From Nocardia alba NBRC 108234 (GTDB taxonomy: Bacteria > Actinomycetota > Actinomycetes > Mycobacteriales > Mycobacteriaceae), in contig NZ_BDAX01000001.1 in assembly GCF_001612665.1 (NCBI RefSeq), forward strand, positions 1 to 64,000: a stretch of DNA of 64,000 nt, in the 5' to 3' direction. Shown here one piece after another: positions 8,643-18,023 of this stretch (position 1 is the stretch's first letter; each line of letters begins with the position of its first letter). Below the pieces are notes generated by a model. The model was not told the origin of the DNA. It ran no database searches and worked only from the letters and a program-made list of their open reading frames with translations. Both the position numbers and the translations under genes were made by a program.

Positions 8643-8969
8643 CTACGATACTGTGGGGCTTTCGACCCACTGGGCGTATTTCTCGGTCGTCCAGGGAACC
8701 GGGGTCGCGCTGATCTCGGGCCGACTCCACGGATGCAGCTCCGCGATGCGCTCGGCGAGATGGTCCCGACCGGCCGCGGCGACACGGAAGGTCAACCGCC
8801 ACTCCGGGCCGGTGCCGACTTTCCCAAGATGCCAAAACACGCTGTCCTGCTTGACGATCTCGGCACCAGCGGCCAGACGTTCTCCGACCACGCTTTCCGC
8901 GATCGAGTGCGCGTCCTGCTCGGTCGGCACCGTCGTGGTCATCGCCCACACACGAGATTCGGGAGTCAT
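8643..8969 (-). CDS. cutA: CutA1-like divalent-cation tolerance protein
   Basis: The 108-residue protein follows the CutA1 pattern: opening strand VWAMTTTVPTEQDAHSIAESV, then GERLAAG, the aromatic/hairpin FWHLGKV, and the late motif ELHPWSRPEISATPV followed by YAQWV. CutA1 forms very stable trimers of ferredoxin-like fold; its role in metal tolerance is debated. The usual Cys after ERLAA is absent. It lies upstream of, and in the same direction as, the 2H phosphoesterase with a 135-bp gap. Confidence 0.8.
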   Translation of the reverse strand: MTPESRVWAMTTTVPTEQDAHSIAESVVGERLAAGAEIVKQDSVFWHLGKVGTGPEWRLTFRVAAAGRDHLAERIAELHPWSRPEISATPVPWTTEKYAQWVESPTVS

Positions 8970-9337
8970 GACATCGAGGCTAGCGACCTGCGTCAGCTTC
9001 GGTCATGACTCGGGGTTCGGTGTTCTCAGCATGCGTTCGTGGGTGTGCTGTAGAGGCCGTGGACGACGAGGACATCCTCTGTACTCGTTACTGGGTCGAG
9101 GTCGGGCGTGCGGCGGCATCGCGCCGTACTCACACGATCGCCATCAATGCGTTCTTACAAGCTGAAAGCATCGCGCCAGAACATGTTCGGAACACGCTGC
9201 ACCGAGGAGGACTCGCGACTGTTCGTCGAAGGCCTTTCGTGGCCTAACGCCAGGCCTACGATCAGCGGGGCAACACTGGGATTTGCGACCGCAACTATGC
9301 AGGCCGGTGCGGCTACCTCGGGACCGGCCCTGATTGC
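8970..9337. other. Gap without a recognisable gene
   Basis: Short open frames occur on both strands (for example 9005-9247 +), but none has a ribosome site together with a recognisable sequence. The low information content suits decayed DNA within the accessory region. Confidence 0.4.
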
Positions 9338-9742
9338 TCAGACCAGGAGCTGTGGATTCCGTCGGCTGTAAGTGGTGAACGGGTCGAGGACGATCACGTC
9401 GGTGACGGTCAGCAGCCCGGTCGGCACCTGGCCCTCGAGGTGCTCGAACGTGGGACACAACACCACATCGGCGGCGAGCTCGGTGGCGAGGAACTGCAGG
9501 CGGGTCAGCGGAGTCGCGGCGAGCACCAGGGTCCCGAGCAGCTCGTAGCCGAGATCTACTGCGGTGGTGCGGATCAGCGTTTCGTATCGCGGTCGGCTCG
9601 GACCGGCCAGGTCGGTACGCACGTAGCCGATAGCGGTCTTGACGACCGTACGTCGACGCTTACGCCGATGGGCGAATCCGATATCTGCTGGGGTGCGGGT
9701 GAACCAGTGCGCACCAGCCGGTTTCGAGATCTGTTTGTTCAT
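9338..9742 (-). CDS. Unknown 134-residue protein with a weak recombinase-like fold pattern
   Basis: The frame is open to 10030, but the part before MNKQISKPAG is Arg/His-rich and reads like a shadow, so ATG 9742 is chosen. The protein has a basic stretch (HRRKRRRTVV) followed by TAIGYVRTDL and ADVVLCPTFEHLEG, a strand-helix pattern that recalls the N-terminal domain of serine recombinases (AIGYxR). The catalytic serine motif of a recombinase is not present, so activity is unlikely. I do not recognise the family with confidence. Confidence 0.5.
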   Translation of the reverse strand: MNKQISKPAGAHWFTRTPADIGFAHRRKRRRTVVKTAIGYVRTDLAGPSRPRYETLIRTTAVDLGYELLGTLVLAATPLTRLQFLATELAADVVLCPTFEHLEGQVPTGLLTVTDVIVLDPFTTYSRRNPQLLV

Positions 9743-9846
9743 CGGATGTCCTGTCTTCGGTCGGTGCCATGTCCGCGAGCACGGCACGGCGCGGAGGGAA
9801 GGCAGTGGTGAGCCCACACCAGGCTGGAACGCTTCGGCGCGGTGAG

Positions 9847-10356
9847 TTATCCGGTGCGCCCGCGGATTCGGGACGGAGTGGTCGCATCGGCGAAGTAGCG
9901 CACGGCGCCACTGGTCGTGATGCGCATGCGCCAATCGCTCGAGCGCTGGTACCCGGCGGCGGCCAGCAGGTGATCGAGCCCGTCCAGGTCCGCCGCCGCG
10001 CCCGGCTGTGCCGGCAACGACCACGCCCAATCAGCCGTGTGACGACTGCACACCGGGACGTCGAAGGTTCTTCTGTAGATGTCGGCCGCACTGTCGCCGA
10101 TATCCAGGCGGGCGATGACGTAGAACTCGGTGTGCGGCGACCCGGCCGAAACGGACGATCCCACACCCCCCGGCCTGGGATTCCACTGAAGTGCGTCCTC
10201 GGAATCATCGGGGCAGCAGCAAATCTCACCTGTGCTCCCGAGTTTGTGTCTCGGGCAGGATCGGCTCGCAGTAATCGGCTTCTCGTGAACGGAGGGGCCA
10301 TGGACGATGGCTTCGTTCCTATGTCGAGCGCGAGTGACTCGCGGGGCAATCATCAC
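9847..10356 (-). CDS. Hypothetical protein
   Basis: The 169-residue frame has good third-position G+C only in its second half (HTEFYVIARLDIGD through the AAAGYQRSSDW region). Its first 70 residues are Cys/Arg-rich and may not be translated. No domain is recognised. It lies about 100 bp upstream of, and in the same direction as, the unknown gene at 9338-9742, so the two could be co-transcribed. Confidence 0.4.
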   Translation of the reverse strand: MMIAPRVTRARHRNEAIVHGPSVHEKPITASRSCPRHKLGSTGEICCCPDDSEDALQWNPRPGGVGSSVSAGSPHTEFYVIARLDIGDSAADIYRRTFDVPVCSRHTADWAWSLPAQPGAAADLDGLDHLLAAAGYQRSSDWRMRITTSGAVRYFADATTPSRIRGRTG

Positions 10357-10687
10357 CTGAACACCTCACATTCCGCGGGGTGGAGCGTTTGACGGGCCCA
10401 ACCTCATCACAGTTACCGATGGGCAAATAGAGTAGAAGGTCCCTCCAAAAGGAGTACTCGGGAAGCTGCGGAACCGGCGGGGATATGCTCGCCACGTGGC
10501 AGCGCCCGACCGTCCGGCGCCTCTCGCACCGGTCACCCGGAGGGCGCAACTCCGCCGAAATCAATTGTGGCGCAGTGCCGTCCCATCGGACCGCGTTCGA
10601 TGCTGATCGGAACCGAGGACCGTGCGACGGCGGGTTGTGAGCGCGGTCGCAGTGTCGGTCTCGATCCCCGGTGGTGAGCCCGACGAC
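10357..10687. other. Gap without a recognisable gene
   Basis: Nothing with a credible start or conserved sequence was found. The stretch follows the 3' end of dosS and precedes no gene on the + strand. Confidence 0.4.
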
Positions 10688-13110
<2,423 letters not shown>

Positions 13111-13488
13111 CGGTGCCTCCTTCTCGTGTCGGTGTGGGTCTTTGTTCCCATCATCGGCTGCACTGTCGGTCGAAAGATCACCGTATTGCTCGTGCGGGGC
13201 GATGATCACGCATACCGGGTGGACCCAGCTGAATTCTCGTAATACCGATAGCTGCAACAGGATCCAGCAGATCAGTGCGCAGGCGGCGACCGCACCATTG
13301 CCGGTCATGAGCGACGACCGTGTGCGGGTCACCGCGACGCTGATCGGCGCGCTCGAAGGGCGCGGTGCCGAACACGATCAGTCGCTGCGGCCGCGGCAGG
13401 CGTCGAGTGGTCGAAGCCTGTCCCGAGGGGGCATGACATCGCGTTCCTCGCGCAAGACGCCACTCCAGAGCAAATGGACGTACAATTA

Positions 13489-13507
13489 TTAGGTAATCCT
13501 AACTATC
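13489..13507 (+). promoter_or_regulatory. Probable IdeR/DtxR iron box
   Basis: TTAGGTAATCCTAACTATC matches the 19-bp IdeR consensus TTAGGTTAGGCTAACCTAA at about 12 positions, including the full TTAGGT half and the central CTAAC. It sits 18 bp before the start of a siderophore-interacting protein, exactly where an iron-dependent repressor would act. Confidence 0.65.
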
Positions 13508-13524
13508 GATCTTCGGAGGTTCCC

Positions 13525-14277
13525 TTGGCTCGCCCCCGTACGACTTTGACGGTGCTGCGTACCGAACAGCTGTCCCCGCACATGGTGCGCGTTCACTTCA
13601 GCGCCGCGGGTCTCGCGCCCGGCGCGTCCACCGACTCCTACGTCAAACTCATCTTCCCACTGGACGGCGTCGAGGTGCTGCGCACCTACACCCTGCGCAC
13701 GATCGACCGATCCAGCGAGCAGGTCGCGATAGATTTCGTGTACCACGGTGACGAAGGCATCGCGGGACCGTGGGCAGCGCAAGCCGCCCCCGGCACCACC
13801 ATCGACGTCTACGGCCCCGGCGGCGCCTATGCCCCACGCGCCGACGCCGACTGGCATCTGCTGGCCGGTGACGACTCCGCGCTGCCCGCGATCGCGGCCG
13901 CACTCGAGTCGATGCCCGCCACGACCGTGGGTGTCGCCTTCGTCGAGGTGTCCGGCCCTGACGACGAACTCCCCGTCGACAAGCCGGCGGGCGTCGAGCT
14001 GACCTGGATCCACCGCGGCGACCGCCCACCGGGGGAAGCGCTGGCCGAGGCTGTGCGTGCCGCGGCCTGGCGTGACGGTCAGGTGCAGGTGTTCATCCAC
14101 GGCGAAGCGAACGCCGTCATGCATGATCTGCGCCGCTACGTTCGCAGAGAACGGGAAGTCCCCGCTGAATGGGCCGCCTCGATCTCGGGCTACTGGCGTC
14201 GCGGCCGGACCGAGGAGGGCTTCCGGGAGTGGAAGGCCGACCTGGTTTCCCGCGAGTCCGCACCCACGCCGAGCTGA
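13525..14277 (+). CDS. Siderophore-interacting protein (NAD(P)H-dependent ferric-siderophore reductase)
   Basis: TTG 13525 is chosen: GGAGG lies 6-10 bases upstream, whereas the first ATG (13474) precedes the iron box. The 250-residue protein has an FAD-binding barrel (VLRTYTLRTID, the R-x-Y-T flavin motif), a NAD(P)-binding half with GDDSALPAIAAALE and the C-terminal GYWRRGRTEEGFREW, all hallmarks of the ViuB/SIP family. These cytosolic flavoproteins reduce Fe(III) in imported siderophores. The upstream iron box predicts derepression under iron limitation. Confidence 0.9.
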   Translation: MARPRTTLTVLRTEQLSPHMVRVHFSAAGLAPGASTDSYVKLIFPLDGVEVLRTYTLRTIDRSSEQVAIDFVYHGDEGIAGPWAAQAAPGTTIDVYGPGGAYAPRADADWHLLAGDDSALPAIAAALESMPATTVGVAFVEVSGPDDELPVDKPAGVELTWIHRGDRPPGEALAEAVRAAAWRDGQVQVFIHGEANAVMHDLRRYVRREREVPAEWAASISGYWRRGRTEEGFREWKADLVSRESAPTPS

Positions 14278-14300
14278 GTGGCCATACTGGCACGGGTTCG

Positions 14301-14343
14301 ATCGAGGATGTCCAAAAGCCAAGGGGGATAGGACATCCTCGAT
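14301..14343. terminator. Bidirectional hairpin between convergent genes
   Basis: ATCGAGGATGTCC (14301-14313) is the perfect reverse complement of 14331-14343, a 13-bp stem with a 17-base loop. It lies between the 3' ends of the siderophore-interacting gene and the CorA gene. Confidence 0.75.
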
Positions 14344-14370
14344 GAGGCCAGGGAGCATCGCGAAGGTTGT

Positions 14371-15507
14371 TCAGAGCCAGTTGATTCGGCGGAACACCAC
14401 GATCAGTGTCGTGCAGGTGGTGGCCATGGTGGCCAAGACCGCGGGGTAGCCCCACGCCTGTTTCAGCTCGGGCATGTAGTCGAAGTTCATGCCGTAGATG
14501 CCGGCGATCATGGTGGGCACGGCGAGGATCGCGACGAATGCTGAGATCTTGCGCATATCGGTGCTCTGCTGGACGGCGATCTTGGCGACCGCCGCGCCGA
14601 CGAGCGTGGTCAAGGTTTCGTCGAGGTCGTTGATGCGTTCGGCGATGCCGCTGTGGTGGTCGGCGACATCGCGAAGGTAGCGGCGGACTTCCTTGGGTAG
14701 CGTCGTCTGCGGGCTTGCGAGGGTCTGCAGCGGACCGGCGAGCGGGCGCACCGCGCGGCGCAGTTCCACGATTTCGCGTTTGAGCTGGTAGATCGCCTCG
14801 ATCGGGATCGTGGTGCGTGGGGTGAACAGTTCCTCTTCCATGGACTCGACGTCGTACTCGACCGCCGAGGTGACGTCGTGATAGGACTCGACGACATGGT
14901 CGGTGATCGCGTGCAGCACAGCTCCGGGTCCGAGGGCGAGGCGGTCGGGGTCGGCTTCGAGCCGGTGACGGACCCGGGTGAGTCCGGTGTGTTCGCCGTG
15001 GCGGACCGCGACGACGAAGTCGGGGCCGGTGAAGACCATGATCTCGCCGGTTTGCACGATCTCGCTGACGATGTGCATGTCGTGCTCGACGTAGGCGACG
15101 GTGCGCATCGCGGTGACCAGGGTGGTGTCGTAGCGTTCGAGCTTGGGGCGTTGGTGGGCGTTGACGGCGTCTTCGACCGCGAGGGGGTGTAGCCCGAAAA
15201 CGTCAGCGATCTCACCCATCTGATGCTTGTCGGGTTCGAACAGTCCGATCCACACGAAACCTCTACCGCGGGTGCGGATCTCGGCTATCGCGGAGGCTGG
15301 GGTAGGCCGGTCCGGGAGCCGCGCACCGTCGACGTAGGCGGCGCAGTCGACGATCGCCCGCGTGGTCGGCACGGTGGGTTTGGGCACCACCGCGACGACT
15401 CGGCGGCGCCGGGACCGCAACTGCGCGCCCGCGACCATCGAGCTGATGCCGCGAGGCGGCCTCGCTCCCACCGCTGTTGTACCGGTGGGAATTATCTTGT
15501 GAACCAT
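14371..15507 (-). CDS. corA: CorA-family magnesium/divalent cation transporter
   Basis: The 378-residue protein ends with two membrane segments; the first is followed by the signature YGMNFDYMP, the GMN motif that forms the CorA pore selectivity filter. The long N-terminal domain (IWIGL-type strand FVWIGLFEP, then FGLHPLAVEDA and HQRPKLERY) is the cytosolic funnel. A homopentameric Mg2+ or Co2+/Ni2+ channel is expected. The first 30-45 residues are Arg-rich and poorly conserved, so the true start could be ATG 15438. Confidence 0.9.
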   Translation of the reverse strand: MVHKIIPTGTTAVGARPPRGISSMVAGAQLRSRRRRVVAVVPKPTVPTTRAIVDCAAYVDGARLPDRPTPASAIAEIRTRGRGFVWIGLFEPDKHQMGEIADVFGLHPLAVEDAVNAHQRPKLERYDTTLVTAMRTVAYVEHDMHIVSEIVQTGEIMVFTGPDFVVAVRHGEHTGLTRVRHRLEADPDRLALGPGAVLHAITDHVVESYHDVTSAVEYDVESMEEELFTPRTTIPIEAIYQLKREIVELRRAVRPLAGPLQTLASPQTTLPKEVRRYLRDVADHHSGIAERINDLDETLTTLVGAAVAKIAVQQSTDMRKISAFVAILAVPTMIAGIYGMNFDYMPELKQAWGYPAVLATMATTCTTLIVVFRRINWL

Positions 15508-15831
15508 CGGAGTCGACCGTTTCGAAGATCAGCTGCCCATGTCGGCGGGCAGGGGCGGAAGTGGGCCGACCGGAGTCACGTCGATGTCCACATGTCTCGC
15601 AGCATGGCAGGCACTCGAACAGTCGCACAACTGCGTCGGCGTCGACTTGCGAGTGGGTGTAGAGATTGCGTAAGGATCGCTTCTCCGGCTTCGACGCGGT
15701 CGGAGAACGTCGACGAGGTTGTTGTGCTGTTATCCGTCGGCCAACGATACCGAAAGCCCGCGATACGGCCGGTTCAACAAGCCGACCACCCGTCGTTCCA
15801 TCGGGTGGTCAGGCCAGGTGCGCCGGTTGCG

Positions 15832-16011
15832 TCACTGCCTGTGTCGCGGATGATTCCGGCGTGGACGGCCTTCGGCGTCGAGTGCGGGCAGGACGATTGT
15901 CTCTGCGCGAGGGTCGTCGCGGAGGCGGGCCAGGAACTCTTCGAGGGTGCCGTACCGATCCAGAACTCTGTCCAGCAGCCGTGTCGCGGCTTCGCCTGGT
16001 CCTGATGTCAT
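15832..16011 (-). CDS. Possible small protein, 59 residues
   Basis: An ATG at 16011 opens a 59-codon frame with high third-position G+C: MTSGPGEAATRLLDRV, then YGTLEEFLARLRDD and a tail ending at TGA 15832-15834. The amphipathic Leu/Arg pattern looks like a real helix, but no strong ribosome site is present (a GAGG lies about 16 bases up). No family recognised. Confidence 0.4.
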   Translation of the reverse strand: MTSGPGEAATRLLDRVLDRYGTLEEFLARLRDDPRAETIVLPALDAEGRPRRNHPRHRQ

Positions 16012-16336
16012 AGCTCACTTTTACTTCCTCGGCATCGGAAAGCAACCCCCTGGGCTAATTGTCCGCTTCGGTGCGCTGCGACCGCCACGAACCGCAGCTC
16101 CGCGCGAGCGTGGGCCGGTGGGTGACCGACTGTGGGTCGCGAAAGATCTCGCGGTCGGGCGTCTTTCGGTAAGTGCGGCTCGGGTGGGGACACGTCGTGG
16201 AGACGCCACACTCGAGGCCCGTTCGCCTGAGCGATGCGAGCCGAACCGATTCAGGTGGCAATACACAGCAATGCATTCGCAAACTGCCCCACCGGTCATG
16301 GCAACACCGGTGAGCGCGGTTGCGGACTGAGCTCGG

Positions 16337-16369
16337 GTGGGTGGTGCATCGACGGAGTGCACCACCCAC
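16337..16369. terminator. Hairpin downstream of the beta-helix protein gene
   Basis: GTGGGTGGTGCA (16337-16348) pairs perfectly with 16358-16369 across a 9-base loop. It is about 70 bp beyond the 3' end of the gene at 16438-17151 (minus strand), as expected for an intrinsic or pause hairpin. Confidence 0.6.
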
Positions 16370-16437
16370 TACCGGTCCAAAGAGCGGGACTCCCGACGAT
16401 GGTTCGAGAGCGTGACGGCGCCGGCGGTTGCCGGCCC

Positions 16438-17151
16438 TCACGAACGCGACGTCGAGGGAACAACCTGTGGTGTCTTGAGTGGAACTCCTTGCATCACTCG
16501 GCTTTTCACCTCCCGAAAATTCTCGATGCCGTCCACTTCGATGATCGGGGTGCCGTCGTCCGCTGTGTCCTCGAGAATTCGCAGCAGCTTGCGGTCGAAG
16601 TGCTCCAACAGTCTCGGATCATCGAGGTCGATTCCGTCTGGTTCGTCGTCGATCATCAGACGCGGCCGCCCGACGACCACATCGGCCTCCAGTTCACCCT
16701 CGATGGTGAAGAAGTGCTCCTCGCCGTAGAAGAGGTCGGCCAGCACATCGCCGCCGATGTGGGCGCTGCAATCGTTGTAGTCGCCGATGAGCCTGCCGGT
16801 ATGTAGATCGCCGTGTACCTCCAGCCACCCAGCGGTGACCACATCGCGGGCGTGCATATCGCCGGTGACCAGCAGATACGTTTCCGGATCGTCTTGGTCG
16901 GTGTAGGCGCCGTCGACGCGCAGGGTCCCGTTGACGATCAGCAGGAACGCGCCTTCGGCTCCTAGATCCAGATCCCCCTCGATGTGGAGATCCCCTGCCA
17001 CGTAGAGGATGTCGGAGTTGTAATCCTGGATCTCGTCGAGCGCCTCGGTGATCCGCTCGGTCTTGTATTCCTCCCGGAAACCCTCGATGGCGGCCAGGAT
17101 TTCCGCCCGGGACACCTGGTTCGCTGTGAAGCTACGTGCATCGGCAATCAT
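16438..17151 (-). CDS. Polymer-forming/beta-helix-like protein
   Basis: The middle of the 237-residue protein repeats a strand pattern: VAGDLHIEGDLDLG, VNGTLRVDGAY, VTGDMHARDVV, VHGDLHTGRLIG, IGGDVLADLF, IEGELEADVVVG. Such GDL/V-rich repeats occur in right-handed beta-helix or bactofilin-like polymer-forming proteins. The flanks are helical and acidic. Start ATG 17151 is chosen; a GTG at 17190 would add a lipobox-like LLLGAC, but only about eight residues from the start, too short for a signal peptide. Function unknown. Unlike bactofilins it is larger and acidic. Confidence 0.65.
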   Translation of the reverse strand: MIADARSFTANQVSRAEILAAIEGFREEYKTERITEALDEIQDYNSDILYVAGDLHIEGDLDLGAEGAFLLIVNGTLRVDGAYTDQDDPETYLLVTGDMHARDVVTAGWLEVHGDLHTGRLIGDYNDCSAHIGGDVLADLFYGEEHFFTIEGELEADVVVGRPRLMIDDEPDGIDLDDPRLLEHFDRKLLRILEDTADDGTPIIEVDGIENFREVKSRVMQGVPLKTPQVVPSTSRS

Positions 17152-17330
17152 GGCGCAGAAGCTACACGCACCCAGCAGCAGCCCCGCCACGGTCAGCTAC
17201 GAATCTCACAGTTGCCATCGGACAGATGACCAGTCGCTACGCGACATCTGCGCGCCTACGATCGTGGATCGAGTGCGGCCCGGAAGGCATTGGGAGATAG
17301 TCGGTCCCGTGGCGACTGAAAGCAGGTGAG

Positions 17331-18023
17331 ATGTCCCAGAATCATCAGGTATCGGTCGATGCGCGTGACGCGCGGCGCGTCGGTGTGGTCGACGACCAAC
17401 GAGAATTCACGGTCTCCGCGCTTCGTTCGTATCTGAACGCGTACCCGGACATCGTGATCGTCGCGGCAGCGGAGAGTGTCACCGAACTGCTATCGGTCAC
17501 CAATGACGTGGACTTGGTCGTGCTGGACCTGCTACTGGGCGACGGTTCCACCCCGTACGACAACGTCAGCGCACTACAGGAGCAGGGGATCGAAAGCTTG
17601 CTGTTCACCTCCGGTGAGGAGGCGGAGTTGGTGCGGATGGGTGCTCGTGCTGGAGCGCGGGGCATGGTCAAGAAATCGGATCCGCCCGAGATTGTGGTCG
17701 CGGCCATTCGTGCTGCGGCATATGGAGAATCGGTAGTATCGACCGACCTCGCCATGGTGCTCGACGCCGATCCTGACTTCGCCCCCACCCTGTCGCCCCG
17801 GTTGCAGCGGGTGCTCGCGTTGTACGCGTCAGGAGAATCAGAGAAAGACATTGCCGAAATCATGGAGTTGAGCCCGCACACCGTGAAGGCGTATCTGGTC
17901 AAAGTTCGCAGCGCCTACGCGGCGGTGGGCCACGAGAATATGTCGCGGTCGGAGCTTACTCGAGCCGCGCGGCTCGGCGGCTTCGCACGGCGGCCGTGGT
18001 ACCGCCCGCGATGGCGGTTGTAG
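17331..18023 (+). CDS. LuxR-type response regulator
   Basis: The 230-residue protein has a receiver domain (GVVDDQREFTVSALRSYL; phospho-acceptor VVLDLLLGDG; Lys in MVKKSDPP) and a C-terminal LuxR HTH (ASGESEKDIAEIMELSPHTVKAYLVKV). The loop after the phospho-Asp is longer than usual and lacks the normal Met-Pro, reading LLLGDGSTPYDN. The next gene, a histidine kinase, begins inside its 3' end (13-bp overlap from ATG 18011), so this is a two-component operon. Target genes are unknown. Confidence 0.85.
   Translation: MSQNHQVSVDARDARRVGVVDDQREFTVSALRSYLNAYPDIVIVAAAESVTELLSVTNDVDLVVLDLLLGDGSTPYDNVSALQEQGIESLLFTSGEEAELVRMGARAGARGMVKKSDPPEIVVAAIRAAAYGESVVSTDLAMVLDADPDFAPTLSPRLQRVLALYASGESEKDIAEIMELSPHTVKAYLVKVRSAYAAVGHENMSRSELTRAARLGGFARRPWYRPRWRL

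Larger units (their letters stand above)
15508..16437. other. 930-bp region with only one possible small gene
   Basis: No frame longer than 130 codons looks coding. It contains the possible small CDS at 15832-16011 and the hairpin at 16337-16369. The remainder shows neither repeats nor RNA-like structure to me. Confidence 0.45.

Noticed and set aside
9005-9371. Overlapping short frames in the gap after cutA
   Set aside because: None combines a ribosome site, biased codon use and a recognisable protein pattern.
9743-10030. N-terminal extension of the unknown gene at 9338-9742
   Set aside because: The extra residues are Arg/His-rich without pattern and overlap the next gene; ATG 9742 gives a compact protein.
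17152-17190. Lipoprotein start (GTG 17190) for the beta-helix protein
   Set aside because: The lipobox-like LLGAC would come after about eight residues with no charged n-region, too short for a signal peptide.
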